DNA from: Mercenaria mercenaria
Lineage: Eukaryota > Mollusca > Bivalvia > Venerida > Veneridae
Length of the DNA: 64,000 bases
Direction: 5' to 3'
NCBI RefSeq assembly: GCF_021730395.1
Contig: NW_026461800.1
Location: 1 to 64,000, forward strand
This document shows, one piece after another, positions 1-11,443 of this stretch (position 1 is the first letter of the stretch; each line of letters begins with the position of its first letter). Position numbers and translations under genes: made by a program. The notes below the pieces were generated by a model. The model had not been told where the DNA came from. It ran no database searches and saw only the letters and a list, made by a program, of their open reading frames with translations.

Positions 1-1044
1 TACTATCTTAAAGACAGTAGGAAAGTTGTTCCAGTTTATAGACGAGGTTCAGCTTTATTGGCCAAGTACAGCCAAGGCATCGGGGTTATACCTATATGGT
101 AGTTGAATGAGGTATGTGATAGCATATAGGCGCTGAGCATCCAGGAGTCAGGACAAACATTGAATTGGAGCTTAAATTTAAAGGACATAGACTAAGCATC
201 TATGCGATAGGACTCGTGTGTTGTTGATTCAAAGACTTTGTCTGACGGGAACTTCATCAAAAAGACCAATATTGTTAGTTTAGATTTATGGTCTTACAAG
301 CTATACGTTTTAACAAAGGACATTCTATTTCGTTTGTCAGCTAGTCTAAGACATAGTCACCTTAGCGATTGGACCCATTTTATCGTTCAAGATACTTAAG
401 GCAAAGGCACTTCCCTGGGTCATATAACACGTATCCTGACATGCTTGTTGTTTTTATTCCCTGCCTGTCTGTAGGAAATGTTTCATGCAATTTTGGTATG
501 TCATACTTTTCGTTTTTGCCCTTGTATGTTATACATCCTTAACTACACAAAAGGGTCACAAAATCGAAACATTGTCTTTTGATTTCTCCTAAACGTCGGT
601 GACATGGTTCCCAGTAGCATGGATTAATTTATGCAGTGCTGTAAAACGTTTGGGTATTGGGGTTACCTCTAGATGTAAACGTTTCTCAAAACTTTGTTCC
701 CAACCAAAATATCTTAGTTCAGTCATTAGTCATATGATAAATTTTGTTTTGACTTTTCAAATCTAAAAGACCTTTACAAGGGGTATGTTAACATACCTTC
801 TTAATGTTATGACAAATAAGCAGTTTTTTTTTCTCTTAAAATATTAGCAGACATATACTGTTCAGCAGAACCGGGTGTCGATTTGACTTTATAAAACACA
901 GTTTTGCTTAAAGTTTGGTTTCTCATTATATGTCGTCAAAGGTTAAATGAAAATTAATTGAAATTGGTTACTTTCGAACGCGATGTTAGTTTAGTTTAAA
1001 ATTTAACTTTTGCTTCAAACTTTAAAGTGAAATGGACAACCAGT
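1..1044. other. no gene recognised
   Basis: AT-rich DNA with only short chance reading frames. I see no exon, RNA gene or repeat boundary that I can defend. Confidence 0.5.
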
Positions 1045-1660
1045 AAAACTAGATGATGCTTTCGTAGAAAAGCACATGAATCCCCAAAGCATAGTAGTAA
1101 TAGGTAAGAAGTCAATAGTGGACAGGAGCGAAAGTAAAAGAGACACTGATGGTTTGCTTAGTGTCTGAAATGCAATCAGGATTATCTATTTGTCCAATCA
1201 TCACATGTCGATTCAACGTTTTGAGTCAAGTGATTCTCAAGTTATGGATAAGAAATGGTTGTCCATGGTCAGGCCCATCGGAAACGGTTTTCCACGTTCT
1301 GGTCCCTGTTAACTTGAACTTTGATCGAAAACAACATCGGAAACAACAGGGGTTATCTGCTCTGTAAGTCCTATCACCATATGAAGTTTTAAGGTTCAAG
1401 GTCAAATAATTTTCCAGGTATTGATCAAAAACGATTTTTTCATATTATGGCGCCTGTGACTTGACCTTTGATCAAGTAGCTTCAAGATCAATAAGAGTCA
1501 TTTATTCTGCATATCCAATCACCCTATGTAGTTTCAACATTCTGAGTCAAGTGGTTCTCATTATATTGATCGGAAATGAAATGTGACGTACGGACGGACG
1601 GATAGGGTAAAAACAATATGTATCCCCCACTGTGGGGATGGAGGGAGAGACATAATTAAC
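1045..1660 (+). repeat. dispersed mollusc-type repeat, GGACGG-ended (copy 1)
   Basis: The stretch contains the phrase GACCTTGACCTTTGAT-like text, 'caagtggttctca' and a GGACGGACGGA run, then CAAAACAATATG-like text and a small hairpin CCCCCACTGTGGGG near 1625-1638. The same order of blocks returns at 37945-38635. The open frame at 1149-1367 lies inside this repeat and is not a gene. Family recognition is from general knowledge of mollusc genomes; the superfamily is unknown to me. Confidence 0.7.
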
Positions 1661-2435
1661 TACATCTCGAAATGTAAGCTCTGCAAACACTTTCTTGGAG
1701 TATTTACTCTTATAAAATGTAACTTATGTAATTGCAGTTCGACTTAAAGTTTGATGTTCCCTTTCGTCTCGTTTAAAACACTTCGATTCAATGGCGTCAT
1801 TTTCAGCAGTATAAAATACATTAGAAACTAATTTACGAATTTTATCAGACGATCGTTGGTACATCCGTTCAGCGGCTGCAGACCAATGACCAGTGCTACA
1901 AATTATTTCTTGTCCACCATGCGGGGATATACAAAGTTATCTGGATAGGAGTTAACCTTATTTTTCCCTAGGGAAAGAATAAGCTAAACATGCGTATATT
2001 GACATCATAGTGTATAACGATTTTAGTCTAAAATATCTTTGGAAATATTGCTATGATATCAACGAAACGATAGGCAAGAAAAATGATCCAGCATGACTGC
2101 GTTAGTAAGGCAGGTGTTTCCCAACCCTCGGGACAGCATGGATAAAAAAACTCGCTTGCGCACGGTTTTCCATTCCACGCCGCCTCTAGGAATTGGAAAA
2201 AAACCTGTCTTACACTGGCAGTCACATATCGATTCAAAAAATTATACAGAGCGCCAACTCAGGTTCGCTAGCAAGTCATATAACTGGTTTTCGTCACTCT
2301 CTGCGAACTGCCTTAAATATCAAATCTTATTCGTCACTTTTCAAGCTTAACAAAATGTATATGTCTCTAGCTCGTAAGTTGATAACATGGGAGAAAGGGA
2401 ACTGGTGACTTTTTTTTATTTACAGTGTCCCGTAA
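1661..2435. other. no gene recognised
   Basis: Two overlapping short frames near 2093-2408 show no family signal and no splice context that supports coding. Confidence 0.4.
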
Positions 2436-2439
2436 GGGC

Positions 2440-2910
2440 CATCATGCAATTGCTGTCGCCTCAGGTAGGCGCGATACCACGACATACGATGACGCGATGG
2501 TGATGACACGACAGTAGAATAGCACGATTGTAATAGAGCGAAGGCACGATGACGAAGACGCGAAGTAATATCGCGTCTTCGTCATCGTGATATCGTAAAC
2601 GTAGCATCGCGTCTTCGCCACGAAAGCGATAACTCGATAGCGGCGACATGAAGGCGATACCACGACAGCGATGGCATAATGATGATGACAGGACAGTACG
2701 ATAGCACGATGATGATGGAGCAAAAGAACGATGACGAAGACACAAAGCAATATCGCGTCTTCGGCATCGTGCTATTGTAGCATATCTCCACCCCCATCGT
2801 GTCTTCGTAGTATCGCGTCTTTGTCATCGTGCCTTCGCTCCATCACCATCGTACTGTCGTGTCATAACGATCGTGCCATCGTATCGATGACCCTCAGAGA
2901 CACAGTACTT
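2440..2910. repeat. CG-rich, self-complementary low-complexity block
   Basis: Built from variants of GTCTTCGTCATCGTG and its complement. Two clear hairpins are visible at about 2548-2590 and 2729-2771, where arms reading CGATGACGAAGAC are followed by GTCTTCGTCATCG after a 10-15 base loop. The outer parts are also roughly inverted: GATGGTGATGACACGACAG near 2488 against its complement near 2843-2865. The composition is sharply richer in CG dinucleotides than the flanks. Open frames on both strands here come from the repeat and are not genes. Confidence 0.8.
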
Positions 2911-4912
2911 ATCATTACTGTTTCCAGATTTGCCACTTTTTCTTTAGGGTGCTACATGTTCAAAATTAGGAAACATGTTTTGTCTGTGTATTTGCATTAG
3001 CTAAATGCCCGCACATTTACGTATTATGTTCAATATTTCATTGGCTATGATACACTACAGATAGAAAGAATACATGGGTATCTGATTTATTTTTTTTTTG
3101 GGTTGGAGGAGCGGGGAGTGGGGGTACCCTCTTGTTTTCATTCTTTGTCTATAGCCTAGAAAATAATTTGCCTGAAACTTCTGTGAAAGCTCTTCTTCAC
3201 AGCTTATGTGATTTAATCACTTTGATTTAATCCCGCAAGCATCGTGTCTAATAACAGGAATTCTGTTGTTTTTTTTACAATGTGCCGAACACATGCCCTC
3301 TGAAGCAAGTGTTGATAAATGCTGAAATCTCATTCATTTTTCGTTCTTTCATACTTTTAAGATATGTTGAAAGTACATAAACCTATTATCTATAATTTTG
3401 AAAGGTATTCTACATCTTTCAACAGATAAAACAAAACTAATGACAGAACTTATTACAATTATAATGGTCTTTCAAGGATATGTCATGTCGTACAAATCAT
3501 AAATTTTTGAACACAGTAAGGTGTGACAAAAAAATTGCAATTTATATAGTATTCTCTGCTTGAGTAAACCTTGTCACAGATTGAAAGTATTATGTTTCAA
3601 TAAGTCATTTTGCCCTTTTTCACTGCACATATACGAGCTTAATATGAAGTTGAAGACAAATATCAAAATATGCAGTATAATATTTGAATATAATGAGTTA
3701 TTTCCCTAGCCTTTTTATTTGACAGTTAATTCGCAAAAGTTATCTTGATCTTCGTGTAGTCATAAAGATTTTGATGTATCTGCTTATAGGTTGAAAAAAA
3801 AAACATCTCCAGAAATTTTATATTCTTTCCAAATATAATTTAAGCTTTAGGACCCTAATACGTCACATTTCAAATATGACAAAACTTTATATATTTATTA
3901 TCTGTATCACTTGAATGAATTATATCCAAAATTTGAAATGATTTTAACCGTTCAAAAAAAAGGTTATAACACTTTAAAGATCGCAACTCCTAATATGTCG
4001 ATATGACTGAAATATGAAATAAAACGACAATGTAAAAATCCATATTTTTTTTTTCAAATCCATCAAAATACAATTGTTTCAGTGTTAGTTCACTTTTAAA
4101 ACATTGTTGAATAAATATATATAAAAATATATGACATACATTTGTACAAGAATTTATCTGAATTTTTTTTTCTTCTGTACCCCCAGTCAAAATTCTTGTC
4201 TTAACATTTTTAAACATTGTTTTTAAAAAACTATAAACGTTACATGAATAGTGACTAAATACAAATTATCTATATCATTATATGAACAAGTACAAAAAGA
4301 ATTACCCATTTTTTACCATCAGTTGTTTCTAAAAAATAAATTGTTTTAGAGTAGGGGGTCAAATGAATACAGAAGCTTGCTGTAAAAACTATCTTCACTG
4401 AATTTTAAAAACAAAGTAGACCATTCATTTTTTCAGTTCCATTAATGAAAAATGCATGTTATATTGTACATAGAATTAAATAGTGTAGAAATAATCCTTT
4501 TAATGAAGAAAAATGTTCATATATGTAATAATATGTTCAAAAAAAGACAGTAAAACCAAAGCATAAAACTTGTCCTACCGGTCAAAACGCTACATCATTT
4601 TTGAACATTTCCTACTCTTTCAAAATTAAAACATATAGCATAAAATTACTAATTATAATTACATAAAACTTAAATTGCATAATAAACACATGCCAATGAG
4701 GGAGAAATGAATTTATTGTGAAGCTGAGAAAAAGAATAGAGACAAAGCCAATGATGTCTTTTCAGTTAACGATTGATGACTGTGAAAAAAAAAAAAACAA
4801 AAAAAAAAAAAACGACATATTGATAAATATTAAGCAGCCCTTTGTGGTTATAATTTAATCATAACAAAGATCACTTGATGCTTGGGATATTAAGCAATGG
4901 AGTACGATAAAA
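2911..4912. other. no gene recognised; 3' flank of the Mutator-like gene
   Basis: Very AT-rich, with A-runs near 4787-4812. A TTTATT on the + strand near 4712 would read AATAAA on the - strand about 200 bases past the stop of the exonuclease exon, so it could be a poly(A) signal. Nothing else is recognised. Confidence 0.4.
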
Positions 4913-5703
4913 TCATTTTTTTAAATACTCCACAAGGTTTGGAATTACTGTCTCTAATGTCCTCTTTGTGTTGGTAACACGTGGCTGTCCTTCACTATTT
5001 TTAACAACAAATGTGTTCCTTAGCCCATCTTCCCCCTCGCGCTTGAAAATTATTTTCAAATGACTTAGGTTGAGTCCTGAACCAGCAATATTTTCTGCTG
5101 TTGCAGTTTTACAAACACCGTTTGCAACAAGTACGTGTAGAGATGGCATGTTTTTTGCTTTTTCCAAATTGAAGAGCTGTGAATGACGTACAGATTTTGG
5201 AGGATAACTAAATGAAAGCATAGTTTTAGGCGATACCGATATGTGTTTTAAAAGATTTCCTAATGCTTTAACATCCTCCGTGGCATTATGTGCTCCATAG
5301 CTTTCTCTCAAAATTTCACGGACAAGATCTTCTTGTTTGTACGAGGACCTGCCAGGAAAATGTTTGCGTAAGACTGTTAAAGAATCAACAAATTCTGACA
5401 CACATTTCAGAAAACGCTCGAGAATTTTACAAGAAGCTACTGCTTTCATCAAAACTGGATAATCAAATCGTCTACCATTGTGTGCCACCAGAATGACATT
5501 GTCAAATTGTTCCAGCCATTTACAAAACTTTTCCAGTGATGGAGTTATAAATTCCGCTTCCACTGGCGTCCCATTCACTGACATAGAGTTACTACCAGAC
5601 ATTACAACAGACTGATGTTGATGGTAAATAAACATTTTAAGTTTCAAGTTAATATCTTTGATAGGAACAGAGATAATTGACTTTATCAAAAACTTCGCCA
5701 ACA
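4913..5703 (-). pseudogene. Mutator-like gene, last exon: DEDDh-type exonuclease domain
   Basis: Visible motifs are NVILVAHNGRRFDYPVL (Exo II-like), then FVDSLTVLRKHFPG and YGAHNATEDVKALGNLL (Exo III with His and Asp), as in DnaQ/TREX-like 3'-5' exonucleases. The first acidic motif (DxE near the domain start) is not visible: the first 30 residues read FLIKSIISVPIKD where FDxETT is expected. Either a small upstream exon carries it or it is lost. The stop follows VEYLKK. Confidence 0.65.
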
Positions 5704-5819
5704 CTGGGGTAAGTGAAATTATTCTACTTTTTATTCGAAAAGTCGCGCTAAAATTGGTTTAGCACCTGGATAGAACCACTGACCTTCCCCAGTTTTTAAC
5801 ATTTTGCGAGGTAACTAAC

Positions 5820-6012
5820 CTGACTGATATGTAGCTCCTTCTAATGCTTCGTGTGCTCCCTGAGTAATGGCACGTTCCTGCTTCAATATCAGACGTCGCC
5901 TCTTTGAGGATGGTAGTTGTGACTTGCTTTGCACACGCTTCCTATGCTCTGTACATTTTTGTGCATATTTCTGTGTATGGACACCAGGAGACAGACCAAC
6001 TTCAGAATGCAC
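5820..6012 (-). pseudogene. Mutator-like gene, exon 7 (basic linker)
   Basis: Starts VHSEVGLSPGVHTQKY after AATCAG and holds a basic cluster SSKRRRLILKQER, then GATYQS before a GTTAGT donor. This matches the 'GLSPG.HT' and 'KRRR' linker that precedes the exonuclease in related proteins. KRRR could serve as a nuclear import signal (inference). Confidence 0.65.
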
Positions 6013-6167
6013 CTGATTAAAAGATCATTTCCATTACTCTACATGTCATTTATTTATTATATAACAAGAAACAATATTCAAAATTTTTACAAACTAAAAA
6101 CATCTACTAAATAAATGTTGTAAGGTATTCATGAGACTTGCCCGTATCTACTATTTGTCCATGTTAG

Positions 6168-6365
6168 TTTATACTAATTTGTTTTAGCTTGATTGTGATG
6201 AAAGCTTCAAGCTTATTGGAACCACTCTCAAGTCACTTCCTGGAAAAACCAGTACTAGTGTCATAAGAGAAGTTATGGTCTTGACCTCAGTGGCGCTCCA
6301 GTCCACGACCCCTAGACCCCTAGATTGAGTGGCCGACATCTTAACCACTGGACCATTGCTCCTCA
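6168..6365 (-). mobile_element. tRNA-headed SINE (family B), - strand
   Basis: The head on the - strand reads GGAGCAATGGTCCAGTGG and GGTTAAGATGTCGGCC-like text (A box). The body matches the + strand copy at 62815-63010 to its end. Flanks TTTGTCCATGTTAG and TTTGTTCATGTTAG look like a target duplication with one mismatch. It sits in the intron between exons 6 and 7 of the Mutator-like gene only if exon 7 is placed right; it lies upstream of exon 7. Confidence 0.75.
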
Positions 6366-6664
6366 TTTTGTTCATGTTAGGGTGCATGTGTGCCAAATGG
6401 CAAATTTTTTCAGTACTTTAATATGGGTTCTGTAAAGGAAAATAACACTATAATTATATCATTTGAAATAAAAACTGCCTGAATTTACGACAACAGAAAC
6501 ATAAAAAACAAACTTACTAACTTACATGTAACATATAACTGTGCAATGCTGACAGCAAAAACTATAACGCATGTGTGTACGAGGAGAACTGAACTCTTCA
6601 ACTGTAAAAAAGAACCATAGAAAAAAGCAAAAATCAACAAACTAATCTAACAAACTGTGAAACA

Positions 6665-6810
6665 ACAAACTGAAACTTAGCCCTTACCCTGCTGAATTTC
6701 TAAATGGGTAAACAGTGCAGATCATGATCAGACTGCACATATGTGCAGGCTGATCATGATCTACACTGGCCGAAAAGGCAGAATCAATCAAGTCCAGCAT
6801 GATAAGGATA
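6665..6810. repeat. MITE-like repeat with GATCATGATC core
   Basis: Contains GTGCAGATCATGATCAGACTG and GTGCAGGCTGATCATGATC, a near-palindromic pair, with edges CCCTTACCCTGCTGA and CAGCATGATAAGG in opposite orientation. A relative lies at 30590-30720. Confidence 0.6.
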
Positions 6811-7052
6811 AGTATAAGAAATAACAGTGAAAACAAAACACAAACAACAGAAAGAATTGTTGGAAGTTATTTCATGAAATTCAATTCTTGAAGATAAATT
6901 GTTATTTTATCTATTTGTCAGGATTAAATTTTATGAATTTTCATAAAAAATAGTATCTTATGAATATTGATAATTTTACAGTATTGTAACTGTTTTGGAA
7001 ATGATAACTTTTAAAAATACATTTATTTCTACCAACTTTTTTTAGAAGCAAT

Positions 7053-7295
7053 TGTAAATATGAGCCCTGCCATGAGAAAACCAACAAAGTGCATTTACGA
7101 CCAGCATGGATCGACGCAGTCACATCGGTGCAGTCTGGTCAAGATTCATGCTGTTCTCTATCAGTGTCTCTAATTGCAAAAGGCTTTGAATGGATCCAGA
7201 CCAGACTACGCGGATGCCAAGGCTGGCCTGGATCCATGTTGCTTGCAAACATACTGTGTTGGTTTTCTCATGGCGCGACCCGTATGAGTATAGAA
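7053..7295. repeat. palindromic MITE-like element
   Basis: Left arm CATGAGAAAACCAACA and right arm TGTTGGTTTTCTCATG are exact complements, and the match continues inward through CCAGCATGGATC against GGATCCATGTTG. Two inner blocks (CAGTCTGGTCAAGAT, GGTCTGGATCC-like) are also inverted. No gene content. Confidence 0.7.
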
Positions 7296-7543
7296 GACAG
7301 TCTTCATCGGCTTTTTTCTCTCTTCAGTTCGAGCTATGCATTTTTTTTTTCAATAAATGGGGGCTGTTGGTTTATTAAAAGTTGTTGAGTAACTTTTCTT
7401 TGATCTGACGGTGCATTGTGTTTATTACAAGTGTATATTTGAGATAAGTTTGGTAAAATTCTGATAATTCAAAAAGGTCAATTTTGACTGCAAACAATGG
7501 AAAACTGAACATGAATGGTATGAACGATATTTATAAAATATAC

Positions 7544-8146
7544 CTGTGATATGTAGTTTCTTCCCTCATTAATGAATGCCGCTGTGGCCTAGACACGGTA
7601 ATCTAATGATTTAGAGTTACCATAATGGAGTGATTTTGGAGCCCGCAGTGTCACTTCACGATTGGAATGTTCACACTGTTGTGAGGAACCAAGGTCTGCA
7701 TACTGTTCAGCATTAGCAATTACCGGTTCAAATACTTTTTCAAGCTGTGAGCGAAGGTTTGTGTCTTTCAATGGTCCCTTGTATGGCAGACTTCTATGTG
7801 TGTAAGTTTCTCGAGGTTTACGCTTATATCCACAGAATCTTTCATGACAAGAAGTATGGTCACCAAACTGATGCGGAATGAGGGCTTTTAGATTTTCTCG
7901 TAAACCAACTTTATTGCCAGCATTCTTTGCAAAAGCATACTTCAGGCATTTTTGAATGTGTAATATAACATTTCGACTTAGTTTTGTTCCTTTTGAAGCC
8001 TGTAAAGCGTACAAGTTCTTGCCTATGTTTTTCACAATATGATTTCTATCAAAGCGCTTCTTCATGTTTATGTTTAAATTATTCCTAAGACGAGCAATAA
8101 GCGTAGTGTCACAACTAAAATTGCATTCTCCGAATAATCTTACATT
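7544..8146 (-). pseudogene. Mutator-like gene, exon 6, with an in-frame stop
   Basis: A 603-base, phase 0/0 exon. It begins NVRLFGECNFSCDTTLIARL, then KKRFDRNHIVKNIGKNLYAL, FGDHTSCHERFCGY, and ends APKSLHYGNSKSLDYRV-stop-ATAAFINEGRNYISQ at a GTATAT donor. The text after the TAG at 7589-7591 still fits the family, so the stop is a late lesion inside the exon and not its natural end. Confidence 0.7.
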
Positions 8147-8595
8147 CTGTAATGTGGGTCTCTCGGAACAACATCAGGAGTTTTAGGTATTTCTTGTATA
8201 TTTGTGGTTGTGAAAACATTCTGATAAATACAAAGTTTTAAGTTACAAGCAAACCTACCTGTACACATATAAAATCATGGTACTCATCTTAAAGAAAATA
8301 ATCTTTATCTCTTTTCATTGTAATGGAGGTTAGCACTGTTTCTAAAACATTATTTACTAAAGTCAGTAATGGTGGGCAGTCGACCTTACCAGTAATCCTG
8401 AATTATGTACCAGTACTAACTGTTCTCTGCAAATAACTGCCAACTTCTTCACATGAATCCAAGGTGGAGGACATACTATTTCTGACACAATGACTTCTAT
8501 AAAATTGTCATGGAGTATATCTGACTTGTCTTGGAATCCGCAGATCTACTTGAATAGATGGAATAACACAACGGTATTACAAAATAAGAGCTTAC

Positions 8596-8792
8596 ATGTT
8601 AAACTGTCAAAGCCTCTTTTGTGCCAAGCCGTGTCTACTGCACATGACATTCCAGTTCTAGACTGACATGGAAACTCTGCAGATAGTTTTTTCCGTGATC
8701 TAACAGCAGTTCTGTTGACAGAGTATTTATGATGACCGCGCTGATCCTTTTTACTCTTAAAAGCTAGTTTTGTAGCTGGCATTCTCGCATCA
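8596..8792 (-). pseudogene. Mutator-like gene, exon 5 (DTAWHKRG)
   Basis: Reads DARMPATKLAFKSKKDQRGH and ends CAVDTAWHKRGFDSLT at GTAAGC. The last block aligns with the family core 'S.D.GWQkRG....SLSG', part of the transposase-like domain. Confidence 0.65.
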
Positions 8793-9048
8793 CTGAAAAA
8801 AATAGAATGTGTTACAGATGAACAAAACAGTAAGCTGAAATAAAGGAATAAATTAGTTCTGATGTCTAGGTGAAGTTATTCATGTTACAGCATGAAACAA
8901 AGTTTCTAATCCAGATTATTATTTTCCATCTGATAAACATTTTTCAGAAAATAGACTGAAAAAAGCATACAGTACATAACTTACTGCATAGTATCATACT
9001 TTTAAATTCTTACTAATAACTATTGGCATACAATATTATGATAAGTAC

Positions 9049-9170
9049 CTATTAGAATCTGCAGAACTATTTGTGCTTTTTTAGTTATTATTGTCATCAA
9101 CAACCTCATCATCATCTATATCAGTCCAGTCATTGTCATCATCTACACAGAATGCTGCTGCAGTATCTGT
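9049..9170 (-). pseudogene. Mutator-like gene, exon 4 (acidic) with an in-frame stop
   Basis: From TTTTTAG the frame TDTAAAFCVDDDNDWTDIDD runs on through further Asp/Glu residues to a TAA at 9081-9083. After this stop the same frame continues as SADSN to a GTACTT donor and joins exon 5 in phase. Its start phase clashes with exon 3. Confidence 0.45.
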
Positions 9171-9284
9171 CTAAAAATGAAAAAAAAAGGTATAATCTAA
9201 CTTCTGTCAATTTTTTGTACATCTAATTAAATCACCTGTCTATAGAATAAAGAAAAGCAGAAACTTCACAGGTCGCTCAACACG

Positions 9285-9415
9285 ACAAAAAACGAAAATG
9301 TTGCAGGCTCGGTTTGATTGCGCCTGTTCATGGACGGTAGTGGAAATGCATGCTACCGCCCACGCCCTCTAGACCCGGGTTTAGCAGAACTCAACATTTA
9401 CAAATGCTAAAAGTA
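9285..9415. repeat. dispersed repeat R1 (diverged copy)
   Basis: Contains CTCGGTTTGATTG and CCGCCCACGCCCTCTAGACC, diverged in the manner of the R1 family seen at 21.53, 21.79, 23.55, 40.55 and 61.8 kb. Confidence 0.45.
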
Positions 9416-9578
9416 CAAAAAGCAATTTAGAGACATCCGCAGAATTAAATTAACTTGAAGAAAAAAAATACTAAAATTCAATTCAGATTACATGCAATAA
9501 AACATTTATTGAATGTCTTGCCAGTAAATACAATACACTGAAGAGTTCAATATTATCTACTGATACTTATTTAGTTAC

Positions 9579-9680
9579 CTCAAACTTGGAGATGAATCTG
9601 GAAATGCAGCAACGCCCAGGTCATCAATTACACCTTCCATAGACTTTGCTGCCTCGTCGGTTTCTACTTGCACCACATCC
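9579..9680 (-). pseudogene. Mutator-like gene, exon 3 (acidic linker)
   Basis: Reads EDVVQVETDEAAKSMEGVID in phase with exon 2 and ends PSL-R at GTAACT. No domain signal of its own. It ends in phase 2, which does not match the only open frame of the next piece. Confidence 0.5.
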
Positions 9681-9894
9681 CTGTTAAAAAAATGGTCAAA
9701 TAATACACACACTGTCACTTAAATACTCAGTTTATAAAAAAAAAATCATTCATACAAAATAAACAAAATATCCTGGTTCTCCATGTTTCCTATAATCAGA
9801 TTTATTTTTTTTTTAAAGTATCTTTACTTGAATGAATAGCAAATATATCATATTACATAGCTTCAAATTTAGAATGTTACTACACCCAAATCCG

Positions 9895-10171
9895 GGGCCT
9901 CCGTGGCCGAGTGGTTACGGTCGCTGACTTCAAATCACTTGCCCCTCATCGATGCGGGTTCGAGCCTCACTCGGGGCGTTGAATTCTTCATGTGAGGAAG
10001 CCATCCAGCTGGCTTACGGAAGGTCGGTGGTTCTACCCAGGTGCCCTCTCGTGATGAAATAATGCACGGAGGGGCACATGGGGTCTTCCTCCACCATTAA
10101 AGCATGAAAGTCGCCATATGACCTATCATGTGTCGGTGCGACGTTAAATCCAAAAAAAAAAAAAAAAAAAA
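9895..10171 (+). mobile_element. complete tRNA-headed SINE (family A) with 14-bp target duplication
   Basis: The head GGCCTCCGTGGCCGAGTGG with GCGGGTTCGAGCC gives Pol III A and B boxes and looks Leu/Ser-tRNA derived. The body ends GTCGCCATATGACC...GTGTCGGTGCGACGTTAAA and then about 19 A. It is flanked on both sides by TACACCCAAATCCG (9881-9894 and 10172-10185). The perfect duplication suggests a recent insertion. It lies between exons 2 and 3 of the Mutator-like gene. Confidence 0.9.
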
Positions 10172-10216
10172 TACACCCAAATCCGTAAGCTCTGTTAAAA
10201 TACATAAATTACTTAC

Positions 10217-10397
10217 TCCATCTCTTTCCTGAAAGCATCCTTTGCTGCAGCTGCAGCAGACTGTTGGGCAACTTTTTCTACAACATCACCAGCCCTTCTC
10301 TCCATTTTTTTCAAATTAGAGTTAACAATTGGTTGGATGTTTAATGTTGACAAGAAATTGTTCACCCGCACGGGACCACCAATGCTGTCAATCATAG
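10217..10397 (-). pseudogene. Mutator-like gene, exon 2
   Basis: Joins exon 1 in phase as TKLGT-AMIDSIGGPVRVNNFL, close to the family's 'MI..G.....VNNFLSALNIP' text. The remainder is a helical stretch (KKMERRAGDVVEKVAQQSAA). Acceptor TTTCAG, donor GTAAGT. Confidence 0.7.
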
Positions 10398-10935
10398 CTG
10401 AAACATTAAAAAAAAATTGTATAATGTGAAATCATTCAATTTCATGGTTTGGGTTAAAATGGCTATTTTGAGGGTATTAGAATTCAAGGACTTCAAAATT
10501 TGAACATAAAACACCACAAATTAGTTTTCTGTGAATATTTATGACTTTACAGTATTGTTAACTAGATGCTTAAAAAATAGAAATATTACTGTTTGAATTA
10601 CCTTATCCTTAATACCTCTTCAAAATCTGTTTTGACAATAAATTCAAAATTAATAAAAACATAATGATTGAGCAGTTTCTTTGCGGCCACGATGATTTAA
10701 ATCTGTGTGTACAGTACACGATTAATGTTTACCGTGTCTACACACTGTATGCACAAGCGACAAATACCAATAACTTTACATGACCGTGTACTGTGTTTTT
10801 TATCCTCCATTATTTTGGTACTTTGAAGTTTTGACATTAGATGGCTGTCAAACATATAAAACAATCTAATCAGTGAATTATTCCGACAATAAAATAAAGC
10901 AGATAAGTAAACAATCAATGCAAGGTTTTACTCAC

Positions 10936-11443
10936 CAGTTCCAAGCTTTGTATTTACAGCAAAACAGGGCATTCCTTTCTGTTTCATGTGATGTGTCTTT
11001 CCATAGGGAACACAGTTTATATATCCACACTCTATATTCTGGCATTGTACATACAGGTATCCACTCAGCCCTTTTTTCATTTCACCGACCACTCTGTAAA
11101 TTGTCAAAGGCACAGGTCCTAGCTTACATTTCTTACATGTTTTCAAGCTTGAAAGCAGAGTGTCAAATTCGACAATTCTTCGTCCGTGTCTCCATCCATC
11201 ACGATTCACGTGTTTACCAATGTCTAGGTGTAAAAATGCACCGCATTCTGTTTTTACACAGCCATCACCGTCACACATAACACCAATTCCATAATTATGA
11301 TCAGTAACAATATCTTTTGGACGTTTCGCAGCAGTAAACTCTTCATTTTCGTCATTTTTAGCAAAGCGACCTCGTTGATCTCGGACAACGCCAGCCATTA
11401 GGGAATCCAAAACTGACGTCATAGCTGGGGGAAACCCATGCAC
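10936..11443 (-). pseudogene. Mutator-like gene, first exon
   Basis: Opens with MHGFPPAMTSVLDSLM and ends in NTKLGTG at a GTGAGT donor (phase 1). It holds CxxC pairs at CKKC and at CQNIEC, a likely zinc-binding N-terminus, and GRRIVEFDTLL, the family's usual 'RRIVE' block. A second Met in the same frame (MTSVLD) is an equally possible start. Confidence 0.65.

Larger units (their letters stand above)
4913..11443 (-). pseudogene. Mutator-like transposase-domain gene with a DnaQ/TREX-like exonuclease tail, decayed
   Basis: Eight exon-like pieces on the - strand share splice sites and family text. The order is an N-terminal Cys-rich part (VCD-type CDGDGCVKTECG, CKKCKLG, CQNIECGYINCVPYGKTH), then VNNFLSTLNIQPI, an acidic stretch, AVDTAWHKRGFDSLT, then CDTTLIARLRNN and KNHIVKNIGKNLY-like text, and last an exonuclease domain. 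This order matches the Mutator-like domain proteins abundant in invertebrates that carry a 3'-5' exonuclease; whether it is a transposase relic or a domesticated host gene is inference. Two in-frame stops lie in otherwise good exons (TAG at 7589-7591, TAA at 9081-9083). The third and fourth pieces do not join in phase. The segment that normally holds a conserved His/Cys/Asn motif between 8596 and 8146 was not found. I therefore call it a pseudogene; recoding or a missed exon is less likely. Confidence 0.65.

Noticed and set aside
2442-3000. Overlapping Ser/Cys/His-rich frames
   Set aside because: Artefacts of the CG-rich low-complexity block.
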